64,000 nt of DNA from Ensifer sp. LC11 (GCF_001695835.1 NZ_MBSO01000067.1:124001-188000); one strand, 5' to 3'. Shown: positions 8,636 to 17,748, counted from the first letter of the stretch. Translations and numbers: made by a program. Notes: generated by a model not told the origin, from the sequence alone.

Positions 8636-9055
8636 TCAGACGTGATGGGCCGTGACCGCCTTGGCCAGCTCGCCCGACAGCTGTCGGCTACTGGCATGGG
8701 ATACGTCGCCCAGTGACAGCATGCCGACCATGCGCTTGTCCTCGTTGATCACGGGAAGGCGCCGGACCTGCTTTGCCTCCATCAGGTGGACGGCATGTTC
8801 GATCGTCTCGTCGGCACGGCAATAGACGATATCCCTTGTCATCACGTCCCGCGCCGTCATCGAAGCCGGGTCGCGTGCATTGGCGAAGGCGCGCAAGGCG
8901 ATGTCGCGGTCCGTGACCATGCCGATCAGACGATCGTTTTCGCCAACCGGCAAGGCGCCGATGTCCTCGTCCCTCATGATGCGCGCGATCGTCTTGAGTT
9001 CCGTTTCGGGAGAGATCCAGCGAGCGCCGGGATGCATGGCTTCCGATATTCTCAT
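8636..9055 (-). CDS. CBS-domain-pair protein
   Basis: 139 residues from the ATG at 9055, chosen because AGGAGG (9061-9066 complement) is five bases upstream; the frame is open further back but without a better site. Two CBS motifs make up almost the whole protein: VGENDRLIGMVTDRDIALRA (~residues 37-56) and VINEDKRMVGMLSLGDVS (~101-118). Such stand-alone pairs bind adenine nucleotides and act as energy or redox sensors on partner proteins. It is convergent with the OmpW-like gene and may share its physiology. The partner is not identifiable here. Confidence 0.9.
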   Translation of the reverse strand: MRISEAMHPGARWISPETELKTIARIMRDEDIGALPVGENDRLIGMVTDRDIALRAFANARDPASMTARDVMTRDIVYCRADETIEHAVHLMEAKQVRRLPVINEDKRMVGMLSLGDVSHASSRQLSGELAKAVTAHHV

Positions 9056-9138
9056 CGTATCCTCCTGTGCTTGGAAAGCGGCGGAGCATAGGCCGACATC
9101 ATGGCCATTCATTGATCCGCAAGACGCACAGAGCCGCC

Positions 9139-11307
9139 CTATCGCAATTCGAGCAGGAAATAGGTCGTCGGGCCGGAGGGAACATCATTGGAGAGCCGGA
9201 AGGTGACGTCGCCCTTCCCTTCCGCTACGGCCGCATGAACCTTGCCATCAAGTCCCACAGGTGAAACGCTCCAGGTCTCAGCGGTTCGCGCAAGCGCAAG
9301 ATCGACATAGCCGTCACGGATCCGGACCGGCAGCCGTCCAAAATCCTCGATCACCTTCTCCTCGGTGTCACGAAACGTCATGTCGGTATTTTGCGCATCG
9401 GTCGCAAATATCAGCAGGAAGCGGCGGCTCCTGGCCAGGGATGCTTGCGCATCGAGCGCCGAGAGCGCGACGAGCCCATTGCCATCAGCTCCCTCGATAC
9501 GCAGCACGCCAAGATCGATAGGCTCTCGCAGCGACGAGAAGGCGACGGCCTCCGTTGCCGCCGTCGCAACGCGCAATTGTCCGGCAAAGCGGTTCAACAG
9601 GATCTCGCCGGTGCTGCTCTGATAGATGCCGGCATCGATGCTGGTGCCGTTATTGCTCGCAAGCGCGCCGCTTTGGCGCAGGTTTTCGAGTATGCCTTCG
9701 CTGTCTTCCAGGCGAGGCTGCATCACGGCCGGAATTTTGCCGAGCCTGTTTGCGTCTTCAAGACCGATCCGCCCGAGCAATGCGAGGTCCGTCAGGTGCT
9801 CCGGTTCGCGGGCCTGCATGTCGTCGGAAAGATCCTTTTCACCACGCACCGCAAACGGGACCGTCACATCCGATGTCGCCACATCCCCGCGGCGGTAGAG
9901 CAGCGCCGACAGCGTCTCGCCAGCACGCGCAACCGGATCGAGCGCTATGGCGTAGGGCAGCATCGCCTTTTTGTGCGGGAAGGGCTCGCCATAGGAGAGC
10001 ACGATCGGGCCGTGGCCATGGCGGCAAAGCGCATCCCAGCCCTGCAACGCCGCGTAGGCTGGCATCGCCAGGCCCGCCTCGTAGCGGTAGCGGTTCCAGA
10101 AGAGGTGATCGTATTCGCTGATCACGAAGGGTCTGCCGAGCCAGCGCGCCGCCGCGATCATCCGGATATAGCTCACCCCGTCGCGGATCGAACTCGTCTG
10201 GGTGGTTTTGCTGCCCGGCGCGTAGCCGCTGACCCAGTCGTGATAGGTGTTCATGGTCACGGCGTCGAGGCCGCGCCGGCTGAGCGACGCCTGGACCGTC
10301 GGCCAATTGTTGTAGTTGCTGATCAGCCCGCGGTAACCAAGTCTGCGCAGGACCTCGCTCATTCGCGCGGTCGTGTCCCGCTCTGTCTCGATGAAGAAGG
10401 CCTGAAGATCGCGCAACCGGGGACTGTCGACGTAGCGGTCGGATGGAAGCTCGACGGAGCGTGCCTCGATCGTCTCATCGGAGCGAAGGTCCCGCCATGC
10501 CTTTGCCAGTGCTTCGGTGGAACCATAACGTTTGGCCAGCCAGTCATTGAACGGCTTGGCGAGCAGCAGATCGTAGGGCGCCTTCCCCGGCCGATCATGC
10601 ACGACAGTGTCGAATTCCATCCCGTTTTCGTTGGCAAGAATGACGACGGCCAGGGCATCGTCGCGGATCGGCGCAACGCCCGTATAGGGGTTCACGCGCC
10701 CAAGGATCGCCTCCTGCATGCGTTTCCAGTGATCGAACGCGCGGTCATCCACAAACAGCTCGAGCTTGAGGTTTCCCCCATCATCCCACCGGTCGTCAAA
10801 GCCGCCATAGACGCCGCGCAGCGACGAGAGGCCGTCCATCATCCAGTAGATGCCATTACGCTTCAGCGCCGCCAGCAGATAGTGAATGCGGTCGAGCGTC
10901 TCGGGATCGAAGTCGAAATCCCGGTCGCGGCCGAACATCAGGCTGCCGTCGACAAAGTGCAGTCGGGCGAGGTTGTAGCCGCGCATCGCCAGTTGCCGGG
11001 CATAGCGGTCGGCCGTGTCGTGATCCGGAAACCCGCCGGAGGCCGGGCTCCAGGCAAGCGACGCACAGAGCATCCTCTCCGGCTTTTCGGGCGATATCAC
11101 GAAGGCAAGCCGACCGTCGGCGCCTGCGACCAGGCGATGATCCGCGTCAATCGTCGCGTTCGGCAGGAAAGAGGAAAAGTCGAGCGGGCTGCCGGCCCCG
11201 AGTTCAAGAGAAACGTCCCGCACAGGAAGCCACGCATCGGATGCGCGCGCGGACGAGCAGATTGCGAGAAGCATCGCCGCCGCTGCGAGCACGATCCGCC
11301 GTTTCAT
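9139..11307 (-). CDS. Secreted glycoside hydrolase of the GH-A (TIM barrel) type
   Basis: 722 residues with an N-terminal signal peptide (MKRRIVLAAAAMLLAICSSA). The N-terminal half is a cellulase-like barrel. ILANENGMEF (~residue 225) carries the Asn-Glu pair typical of the clan GH-A acid/base, and FVISEYDHLFWNRY (~residue 397) carries the candidate nucleophile Glu on the seventh strand. The C-terminal ~250 residues look like beta-sandwich accessory domains. It would act in the periplasm or outside the cell on a polysaccharide, presumably the polymer made by this locus (trimming or length control) or a host glycan. Its start overlaps the stop of the GT2 gene by ATGA, which places it in the EPS operon. 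Exact GH family not assigned. Confidence 0.8.
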   Translation of the reverse strand: MKRRIVLAAAAMLLAICSSARASDAWLPVRDVSLELGAGSPLDFSSFLPNATIDADHRLVAGADGRLAFVISPEKPERMLCASLAWSPASGGFPDHDTADRYARQLAMRGYNLARLHFVDGSLMFGRDRDFDFDPETLDRIHYLLAALKRNGIYWMMDGLSSLRGVYGGFDDRWDDGGNLKLELFVDDRAFDHWKRMQEAILGRVNPYTGVAPIRDDALAVVILANENGMEFDTVVHDRPGKAPYDLLLAKPFNDWLAKRYGSTEALAKAWRDLRSDETIEARSVELPSDRYVDSPRLRDLQAFFIETERDTTARMSEVLRRLGYRGLISNYNNWPTVQASLSRRGLDAVTMNTYHDWVSGYAPGSKTTQTSSIRDGVSYIRMIAAARWLGRPFVISEYDHLFWNRYRYEAGLAMPAYAALQGWDALCRHGHGPIVLSYGEPFPHKKAMLPYAIALDPVARAGETLSALLYRRGDVATSDVTVPFAVRGEKDLSDDMQAREPEHLTDLALLGRIGLEDANRLGKIPAVMQPRLEDSEGILENLRQSGALASNNGTSIDAGIYQSSTGEILLNRFAGQLRVATAATEAVAFSSLREPIDLGVLRIEGADGNGLVALSALDAQASLARSRRFLLIFATDAQNTDMTFRDTEEKVIEDFGRLPVRIRDGYVDLALARTAETWSVSPVGLDGKVHAAVAEGKGDVTFRLSNDVPSGPTTYFLLELR

Positions 11308-12302
11308 GCCGGAGCTCCGAGCAGCTTGCTCTCGATCGGCGCGTCAGGTTTGCGGCGCGTCCTGAAGAAGCCGACCGGCAGCGCCGCCGCATGGAAGAAC
11401 CAGGCGACAACAGTATAAAGGCCCATGCTGAATCCGCCCTTGCGCAGGCTCATCAACCCGACGACGCCAACGAGGATCGCAAGGACGATGCCAAGGGCAA
11501 GCGCCTTGTCGGACATGAACAGCACCAGACCGAGCGATGTTGCCCACCAAAGATAGACCAGCGCCCAAAGCTTGAGCTCCGGCAATTCCCGGATGAGCTG
11601 GAAAAAGTACGGCTGCCCGATCGAAGCGCGCAGCAACTCGCCGATGCCGAACAGATATTTGCTCTTCCAGCGCCGAACGAGCAGCCGATAGGAATTGTCC
11701 GTGTGGCCGAAATGCTGGACGAAACGCCGGTCGAGGCGATGCAGCTTCCAGCCGGCGCTTCTGAGCCTGATGCCGAGATCGAATTCCTCATAGCCGTGGA
11801 GATTGCGGTCGGAGAGATAACCGACCGCCTCGATCGCCGCGCGACGATAGAGGCCGCCGCCATTCATGCGATCAATCGCGCCGATCCTATTTTCCGGCGC
11901 GTTGCGCGTGACCCGTCGGGAAAATTCAAGGTTGGAGGTGAGCATCTCCTGAACATGGCCGGTCACGCCCGCGACCTCTGGATTGTCGGCGAGGAACGAC
12001 GACGCCACCTCAAGGAAGTCGCCGTCCAGCAACATATCGCCATCCAGCAGGCAGATATGCTCGTGGCGGGAATACTGGAACCCGAGCTGAGGACCTATTC
12101 CGCAACTCGGAAGCGCCGGCGGGCTGATCTGGGCGATGACGACCGGATAGCGCGAGGCAATCTCCACCGTCCTGTCCGAGGAGCCGCTGTCGGCCAGGAT
12201 GACCTCGCCGCCAACGATTTCGAGCGCCTTCAACGCACTTTCGATGGTGGCGGCAATGCGCTTCTCTTCGTTCAGCGTCTTGATGATGACGGATACTGCC
12301 AC
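11304..12302 (-). CDS. Glycosyltransferase family 2 with C-terminal membrane helices
   Basis: 332 residues. The N-terminus is a GT-A domain: MAVSVIIKTLNEEKRIAATI, then LADSGSSDRTVEIA and the DGDM (DXD-type) metal-binding motif near residue 91. A mid-protein GYEEFDLGIRLRSAGWKLHR provides the acceptor-side E/D. Two or three hydrophobic helices lie in the last ~120 residues and anchor it in the inner membrane. It transfers a sugar from a nucleotide donor to a lipid-linked repeat unit; donor and linkage are unknown. It is translationally coupled (ATGA) to the glycoside hydrolase gene. Confidence 0.9.
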   Translation of the reverse strand: MAVSVIIKTLNEEKRIAATIESALKALEIVGGEVILADSGSSDRTVEIASRYPVVIAQISPPALPSCGIGPQLGFQYSRHEHICLLDGDMLLDGDFLEVASSFLADNPEVAGVTGHVQEMLTSNLEFSRRVTRNAPENRIGAIDRMNGGGLYRRAAIEAVGYLSDRNLHGYEEFDLGIRLRSAGWKLHRLDRRFVQHFGHTDNSYRLLVRRWKSKYLFGIGELLRASIGQPYFFQLIRELPELKLWALVYLWWATSLGLVLFMSDKALALGIVLAILVGVVGLMSLRKGGFSMGLYTVVAWFFHAAALPVGFFRTRRKPDAPIESKLLGAPA

Positions 12303-12383
12303 GCGATCCCCCAGTCTCGGCGGAGCGCATGAAAAACTGCTCCGGGTGTCGCCTATCTTACCTGCGATATTTTGCGTTTTGGT

Positions 12384-12746
12384 TTATCGCCCCAGCAAAC
12401 GCAGCAACGGCAACCGAAAGCGAAAGAGGAACCAGCCGCCAAAGACACCGCAGGCGCCACCAAGGAGCTTGACCGCCACATCCGTCACACGCGCGTGGCG
12501 ATCGGCCGAAACCATCTGCAACAGCTCAAATCCAATTGCCGTCACAAAGACCAGAACCAGCACCAGCCCCAACCGCCTCGGATAGGCGACCGCAAACAAC
12601 AGTCCCATCAGGCCGAAGGCCCCGAAGCGCTCAATATGGACAAGGTGCCCGAGACGAGGGCGCATATCGAGCGGCGACATTGTCGAATAGGCGATCACGG
12701 CAAACAGGATCCATGCAAGTAGGCCGGCGGCGAGTTTGAGGTTCAT
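12384..12746 (-). CDS. VanZ-like membrane protein
   Basis: 120 residues from the ATG at 12746; 13 further open codons upstream lack hydrophobic character. The protein has three to four transmembrane segments and the VanZ-like pattern: a first helix followed by STMSPLDMRPRLGHLVHIERFGAF in two adjoining pieces, then GFELLQMVSADRHARVTDVAVKLLGG. The polar HARVTDVAVK-type segment is the most conserved part of the family. VanZ-like proteins of this size recur in polysaccharide and exosortase-associated loci, but their activity is unknown. It lies 81 bp upstream of the GT2 gene on the same strand. Confidence 0.8.
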   Translation of the reverse strand: MNLKLAAGLLAWILFAVIAYSTMSPLDMRPRLGHLVHIERFGAFGLMGLLFAVAYPRRLGLVLVLVFVTAIGFELLQMVSADRHARVTDVAVKLLGGACGVFGGWFLFRFRLPLLRLLGR

Positions 12747-12848
12747 TGTCAGCTTGTCTTCCCGGCAGCGTGCGAGGCACGGCAATAATCGATCCCCGAC
12801 CGCAACCGCGCATTGTTAAACTGTGCGCCGGCGCCGGCGCAATTTTGA

Positions 12849-12950
12849 CTACAGCGCCTCGCCTTGTCAGACACGGAACGGTCGCTGTAGCACTTTGAAT
12901 TGCTGCATGTTTTTGTCCTTTGTCGGTTACGATCAAGAGACAATATGCAG
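12849..12950 (-). repeat. Structured element, copy A (inverted relative to copy B at 29406-29509)
   Basis: 102 bp, closely similar to the reverse complement of 29406-29509. Read on the minus strand: CTGCAT ... ATGCAG encloses the start site of a 13-codon frame, with TTGTC/GACAA as a supporting pair. The frame is followed by CTACAGCG ... CGCTGTAG, a perfect 8-bp outer stem of the 3' hairpin. The inner stem of the 3' hairpin is weaker than in copy B. It lies in the 229-bp gap between the VanZ-like and GT4 genes, oriented with them. It could be a conserved small RNA, a leader or a mobile repeat. Confidence 0.7.
12867..12908 (-). CDS. Putative 13-residue peptide MQQFKVLQRPFRV in element copy A
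   Basis: ATG at 12908 is preceded by AAAGGA with 7-nt spacing on the minus strand, then 13 sense codons and TGA. Compared with the copy at 29448-29489, six codons differ. Three of these (CGA/CGG, CCG/CCT, CGT/CGC) are synonymous; Val/Ala and Phe/Leu are conservative. That pattern suggests the peptide, not only the RNA, is under selection. It may instead be a regulatory leader peptide. Too short for any domain. Confidence 0.4.
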   Translation of the reverse strand: MQQFKVLQRPFRV

Positions 12951-12975
12951 TATCACGGTCGACGCGCGCGCCCTC

Positions 12976-14250
12976 CTATTTCGCCAGCAACGCGCTATAC
13001 ACCGCCGCGGTTTTTTGCGCCACGTTTGTCCAACTGTAGGTGGCTTCCGCGTGCGCCGCGCGTTCGCGCATCTCCTCGTCGCTCAAGGGAGCAGCCAGTT
13101 TTTTGGTTATGCCGGCGGCAAGCGCATCGACGTCGCCCAAATGAAAATACTCGTCCGGCGCCAGATCCAGCTCCCGGTTGGCGACAATGTCACTCGCCAG
13201 CACCGGCAGGCCGTAAGCCATCGCCTCAAGCAGCGCGATCGGCATGCCCTCATGGCTTGACGGCAGCACAAACAGCGCCGCATTGGCGAACAACTCCGCC
13301 AGTCTGTCGCCTGACTGGAAATCCGTGAGCACCACGCCAGGAACCTCGCGCGCAAGCGCCTTTACCTCCGCCACATAGGCGCTGTCGAATTCCGCGCCGC
13401 CGGCAAGCACGAGCCTGGTATCGGCCAAACCGCACTTGGCGAAGGCGCGGATGAGATCGAGCTGCCGCTTCTCAGGGACAATCCGGGCTGCAAGCAGGAT
13501 GTAGCGTCGGCGCACCAGGCCGAACTCCGCGAGGGTTCCCGCGTTACCGCTTGGTGGCGTGATCGCAACGCCGTTCGGCACCAGCGTCATCGAGACATGG
13601 TGTCGAGCGCGCATTGTCTGGGCGATATCTCGCGATATCGCAACGCGCCCGTTGGAAAAACGCATGCCCAGGAACTCGCCGAGCTTCAGCGTCCGCCGGG
13701 CAAAGCCACCCCATTTTTGTCGGTCGTAGTCGTAGCCATGATGGGTGACGACGACCTTGAGCCCGAGCATGCGGGCAAGCGGCGTCATCAGCGCCGGGCC
13801 GATGGCGTGGATATGCAACACGTCGGGACGACGCCACGCAGCAAGGCAGACACCGAGGAAAGTATGCACGATGGCCTCCAGCGCCATCCGGCGCGGTGCC
13901 CAGAGAGGAACGACCTCGACCCCATTCCAGGCGTAGCGATCACCGCCCTCCAGATAACGACGGCGCCCAATGACTTCGACGTCCCAACCATTTCCAAGGA
14001 GTTTGCTGGCGAGCATTTCAACGTGTTTTTCAACCCCGCCCTGAACGTTCGGGATGCCACGCAGGCCCAGCATCATCACGCGCTTGCGCTCGCTTCGTAC
14101 GGCGAGTGCTCCACCCTGAGCGGATAGGCCAGAGAAGGTCGAGCCGCGCGTCGGCAAGCTTCCCTCTGACAGTTCGGTTTGAACCATTTCCAGCGCAATC
14201 ACCGGCTGTCGCATGCGATGACCTCGCCAAACATCAGACTTCCTGCTCAT
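12976..14250 (-). CDS. Glycosyltransferase family 4 (GT-B fold)
   Basis: 424 residues. The N-terminal ~55 residues are an unstructured extension, so a later start is possible. The catalytic part begins KRVMMLGLRGIPNVQGGVEK, the WbpH/WcaC-like opening of GT4 enzymes, with HIHAIGP and VVVTHHGYDYDRQKWG after it. The donor-binding half has ILLAARIVPEKRQLDLIRAF and the E-x7-E motif PSSHEGMPIALLEAMAYG near residue 340. Cytosolic, peripheral to the membrane; adds a sugar to the lipid-linked unit. 149 bp separate it from the next upstream GT4 gene, and that gap (14251-14400) is locally AT-rich, so it may have its own promoter. Confidence 0.9.
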   Translation of the reverse strand: MSRKSDVWRGHRMRQPVIALEMVQTELSEGSLPTRGSTFSGLSAQGGALAVRSERKRVMMLGLRGIPNVQGGVEKHVEMLASKLLGNGWDVEVIGRRRYLEGGDRYAWNGVEVVPLWAPRRMALEAIVHTFLGVCLAAWRRPDVLHIHAIGPALMTPLARMLGLKVVVTHHGYDYDRQKWGGFARRTLKLGEFLGMRFSNGRVAISRDIAQTMRARHHVSMTLVPNGVAITPPSGNAGTLAEFGLVRRRYILLAARIVPEKRQLDLIRAFAKCGLADTRLVLAGGAEFDSAYVAEVKALAREVPGVVLTDFQSGDRLAELFANAALFVLPSSHEGMPIALLEAMAYGLPVLASDIVANRELDLAPDEYFHLGDVDALAAGITKKLAAPLSDEEMRERAAHAEATYSWTNVAQKTAAVYSALLAK

Positions 14251-14400
14251 GCGTCGCCTCGAAGGTTGTCCGTTCCGGTTTTACGGCGAAATACTTACCA
14301 GCCACCCAGATATTTCATTGACCCCTTATATAAATGACCAAATACCATAGGGCGAGCCCAAGTTACTACAAATTGTATCGTAACGTTAATGCCGGCGCGA

Positions 14401-15645
14401 TCAGGCGGCACCGAGTGCGGCATAGAGGTCGAGTGTCCGCCCGCGGTAGGCCGCGGCCGAGAATTCACTGGCAATCCACTGTCTGCCCGCGGCGCCCATC
14501 GACGCGCGCGTGGCAACCGGTAGCGCTGCCATCCTTGCGAGTGCCGCCGCCAGATCCTCTGCGTCACCGGATATGGCAGTCATCCCGGTCTCGCCTTCCC
14601 GGATCATCTCTGGAATGCCGCCGATCGACGCGCCGATCACCGGTCTCCCGAGGGCATAGGCTTCGAGCACGCTGATCGGTGCGTTCTCATACCATTCGGA
14701 GGGAAGAACCAGGGCGCGCGATTCTCCAATCAGACGATGCAGAGCCTGGCCCGAGAGATAGCCGGCGAAGGTGACATCGGCTCCGGTCTGCGCCACGAGT
14801 TGGCGCAGTGCCCCCTCTTCGGGACCGGTTCCCGCGATCACCAGGCGCTGGTTGGACGATGCAGCCGCCCTGATCAGGGTCGTCAGCCCCTTCTCCGGAG
14901 CGAGCCGCCCTGCGAAGACAAAATAGTCACCCTCGATCCACTTGGCGGAGTAGACATCGACGTCGACGAAGTTCGGGATATGCGCCATCCGCTCTCGCGG
15001 CCACCCCCATTCGACCAGCTTCTCGACATAGAATTTGCTTGGCACGACGATGCGGTCCACCTTGTTGCGGTAGAGACCAAACGCGCGGTGGACCACGGTT
15101 TCCGCCAGCACCACGGCGCTGAGCGCCAGCTCCCCTTTGATGCAGCGATGGCGCAGCACGTTGTAGACGTGTCCACCGCGACAGTCCTCGCAGACCGCGC
15201 CGTCGCGCAGCATCTTGTAGGAAGGGCAGGCAAGCTTCAGATCGTGCGCCGTCATGACAACGGGAATGCCGGCCGATTTCAGCGTCGAGAAAATCGCCGG
15301 CGACAGATGATGGTAGACGTTGTGGGCATGGGCGATCGACGGTCGGGCGCGCTCGATCAGCCGGGTGACGCTGCGCTGCGCCTCACGCGAATAGATGACG
15401 CTTGCCGCCTGCACGACTTTGCGCAACAGATTGGTGCGCCGGCCGTACTCGATTTCGGACACGAAGTAGTCCGACCAGGGGGATGACTCGTTGTCCTCAT
15501 GCTGCATCGCGAAGGGTACGACGTCCCAGCCGATGTCGCTGAACATCTTCATATGATCGAAGAAGACCGCTTCCGCGCCACCGCGGCGGTAGAAGTAATT
15601 GTTGATCGCGAGCAACCTGTTGCTGCCGTTTGCGTGCCCCGTCAT
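14401..15645 (-). CDS. Glycosyltransferase family 4 with a Cys-rich insert
   Basis: 414 residues from the ATG at 15645, preferred over 15660 because AGGAGG lies just before it. GT-B fold: NYFYRRGGAEAVFFDHMKMF at the start, HAHNVYHHLSP, then a cysteine-rich insert (LACPSYKML and AVCEDCRGGHVYNVLRHRC; ~residues 160-195). The donor domain follows with YFVFAGRLAPEKGLTTLIRA and PSEWYENAPISVLEAYALG. The insert, with four Cys and nearby His, could bind a metal; it is shared by a subgroup of EPS GT4 enzymes. The start lies 8 bp beyond the end of the deacetylase gene, so they are cotranscribed. Confidence 0.9.
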   Translation of the reverse strand: MTGHANGSNRLLAINNYFYRRGGAEAVFFDHMKMFSDIGWDVVPFAMQHEDNESSPWSDYFVSEIEYGRRTNLLRKVVQAASVIYSREAQRSVTRLIERARPSIAHAHNVYHHLSPAIFSTLKSAGIPVVMTAHDLKLACPSYKMLRDGAVCEDCRGGHVYNVLRHRCIKGELALSAVVLAETVVHRAFGLYRNKVDRIVVPSKFYVEKLVEWGWPRERMAHIPNFVDVDVYSAKWIEGDYFVFAGRLAPEKGLTTLIRAAASSNQRLVIAGTGPEEGALRQLVAQTGADVTFAGYLSGQALHRLIGESRALVLPSEWYENAPISVLEAYALGRPVIGASIGGIPEMIREGETGMTAISGDAEDLAAALARMAALPVATRASMGAAGRQWIASEFSAAAYRGRTLDLYAALGAA

Positions 15646-15653
15646 GCCCCCTC

Positions 15654-16424
15654 CTACCAACCGAGCCTGTCAAGCACCCGCTCGACCGGCAGGACGACGC
15701 AGCCCTTCGCCACCGCGTATTGCGCGAGGTGATCAAAGGTTTCCGGTGTGCAGCCATAAGACGTCGGCCGCGATGCGATGTCATGGGTGAAGAACACGAG
15801 CCAGCCGGGCCGCGCGACCACATCGTCGATCCATCCGGTCAGCGCTCGCGCCTCCGTTTCCGGTTGGCGGATCTCCACCGCCTTCAGCATCAGCGGGTCG
15901 ACGGATGCGCGGTTGACGCTTTCGCCGGCCGCTCGACAGGTTCGATAACGCCGTCCCAGCTCCCGGCGCGAAAGCGGCCAGGCGGCATTGTAGGGAAAGG
16001 CGAAGTTGGTCGTGGCCGCATCGACGCCGCTGCGCCTCAGATAGTCGGCATTGCGGTCGAGATCCGCGGCAAGAGCCGCGCCGCTCATATCCCGGATCTT
16101 CCTGTGCGAATAGGTATGGCAGCCGATCTCGTGGCCGCGAGCGGCAAGATCGGCACAGCCCTGTGGCGAGATCAGCGTTCGATCGGGCTCGACCCGTCCG
16201 GCGAGCCCACCGGCAATATAGAACGTCCCGCGGGCACCATGGCGTTCCAGGATCGCCGCGCCGTTGTGAAGCGCGCTGTCTGGAACGTCGTCAAAGGTGA
16301 AGGAAACGAGGGGTACATCGGTCTTGACGTCGCGCGGTTTCGACGCGAAACGCCAGATCAGCCGGTTGGCGACACGATCCACAAGACCGTCAACCCGCGA
16401 CAGAGCCTGAGAAATGTTAGGCAT
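15654..16424 (-). CDS. Polysaccharide deacetylase (NodB/CE4 domain)
   Basis: 256 residues. CE4 motif 1 is SFTFDDVPDS (catalytic Asp45 and metal Asp46); motif 2 is EIGCHTYSHRKI with the metal-binding H-x3-H pair. Further CE4 segments are FAFPYNAAW and WLVFFTHDIA. No signal peptide is evident, so it may act at the cytosolic face on lipid-linked sugar, or be exported without a classical signal. It would remove N- or O-acetyl groups from the EPS repeat unit. It overlaps the polymerase-like gene by 8 bp at its start. Confidence 0.9.
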   Translation of the reverse strand: MPNISQALSRVDGLVDRVANRLIWRFASKPRDVKTDVPLVSFTFDDVPDSALHNGAAILERHGARGTFYIAGGLAGRVEPDRTLISPQGCADLAARGHEIGCHTYSHRKIRDMSGAALAADLDRNADYLRRSGVDAATTNFAFPYNAAWPLSRRELGRRYRTCRAAGESVNRASVDPLMLKAVEIRQPETEARALTGWIDDVVARPGWLVFFTHDIASRPTSYGCTPETFDHLAQYAVAKGCVVLPVERVLDRLGW

Positions 16425-17748
16425 GCGCCACTATCCTTTGTCCAAGCTGGCGTGGTTCGGTTGCAAGCGCTGCCGAAGACTGCAGGCGCAAACCGCAAAT
16501 CGCAAAAAGCAAGGCAAACCAAAGCACGTTCGGTCCATCGAAGAAGAAGGCCTCGAGGCTGGCGCTGTAGATCGCGTAGAGCCAGATTCTCAGGAACAGC
16601 CGCGTGAGGTCGCTGTGCTCCCGGGCCGGCGGAATGCGCGAGACATGATAGAGGGGCAGCACCACCAGCCAAAACAGCGTGAGCAGCAGCCCGGGGATGC
16701 CGATCACCAGAAGGGTCTCAAGATAGGAATTGTGGGCATGCGCCGCGCGAACCGCCCAGGTCTCGATATTGCCGCCGCTGAAGACCACTTCCTCGGTCTG
16801 CCAGAATGCCTTGAGGCCGCGTCCGATAAATGGCTGCTCGGCGATCACCGTGAAGGCGAAGCGCCAGACATCGGCGCGGTTCGTGAACGTCGCATCGATG
16901 CCGAGCGACGAGACAAATTCGCCGAGCGGCCGGAAGACGGCGGAGCCGACGGCAAACAGGTTGAACAGAGCCACGCCGCCAACAGCAATCGGGATGCGCA
17001 GCAGGCGCACGCGCTCGAAGAGCCACGCCAGCATCAGGATGCCTGGCAGCATCGCCGTCGACGTCTTGCCGCCCGTATGGATGAGGAAGAAGAAGGCGAG
17101 GCCGATGATCGTCAATCCGACAAGCTTCGACCATCTGTGCAAGACGAAGAGACCGAAGAAGGAGGCGAGCACCATGGCGACGGCCGCTTCGTTCTTATGG
17201 CGGAAGTGACCACGCCACAGCCCCGCATGCATCGGCTCAAGCACTTCGTTGGCCTGGTGAATGGACAGCAACGGCTTGAACAGAACGCCGTAGTAGGCAA
17301 CGGCGAGCATCACCAGGGTAGAGACCGCAAGCATCTTGGCGAAATGGCGCTCGTTGGCCGGCAACAACAGATAGACGTTGGCGTTTACCGCCACCATCGT
17401 CGTCAGGATGATCGCTTTCACGCCGTTGCCGGGATGGGCTGAGACCAGGCAGACGAACAGAACCCACAGAAGCAAGACCGCGAGCAGCGCGCGCGGCTGC
17501 AGCAGCCCGCTTCGCATCGGATGCAGCAAACCATAACAGGAGGCGCCTGCGAACAGGAGGAGCGCGACGATCTGGTTCAGCCGGCTGGAATTATCACCAC
17601 CGGGTTCCAGCAGACTTTCCTTGGTCAGGTCGACGAAGGAATGGAAGGGAATCCAGTAATAAATGGCAATGGCCAGAAACAGGAAGGTTCCTATGCGGAT
17701 CCTCAAGGTTTCTTGGGAACTCGACGCTCTGCCGCTGACATCGGGCAC
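16417..17748 (-). CDS. O-antigen ligase/Wzy-like polysaccharide polymerase
   Basis: About 443 residues and 10-12 transmembrane helices, with the Wzy_C/WaaL-like region around FTNRADVWRFAFTVIAEQPF and AAHAHNSYLETLLVIGIPGL. The conserved AH(A)HN-S-YLE segment is the periplasmic loop of such polymerases and ligases. Expected role: polymerise or ligate undecaprenol-linked repeat units in the periplasm. The frame is open from an ATG at 17820, but that lies inside the chain-length gene. A GTG at 17748, preceded by GAGAGGG and just after that gene's stop, fits better. Start uncertain. Confidence 0.82.
   Translation of the reverse strand: MPDVSGRASSSQETLRIRIGTFLFLAIAIYYWIPFHSFVDLTKESLLEPGGDNSSRLNQIVALLLFAGASCYGLLHPMRSGLLQPRALLAVLLLWVLFVCLVSAHPGNGVKAIILTTMVAVNANVYLLLPANERHFAKMLAVSTLVMLAVAYYGVLFKPLLSIHQANEVLEPMHAGLWRGHFRHKNEAAVAMVLASFFGLFVLHRWSKLVGLTIIGLAFFFLIHTGGKTSTAMLPGILMLAWLFERVRLLRIPIAVGGVALFNLFAVGSAVFRPLGEFVSSLGIDATFTNRADVWRFAFTVIAEQPFIGRGLKAFWQTEEVVFSGGNIETWAVRAAHAHNSYLETLLVIGIPGLLLTLFWLVVLPLYHVSRIPPAREHSDLTRLFLRIWLYAIYSASLEAFFFDGPNVLWFALLFAICGLRLQSSAALATEPRQLGQRIVAHA

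Noticed and set aside
9112-9125. TTGATCCGCAAGAC upstream of the CBS gene as a second anaerobox
   Set aside because: Only the left half-site fits; the right half matches at 2 of 5 positions.
9391-11418. Long plus-strand frame opposite the glycoside hydrolase
   Set aside because: Antisense shadow of a gene with a signal peptide and catalytic motifs; no motifs of its own.
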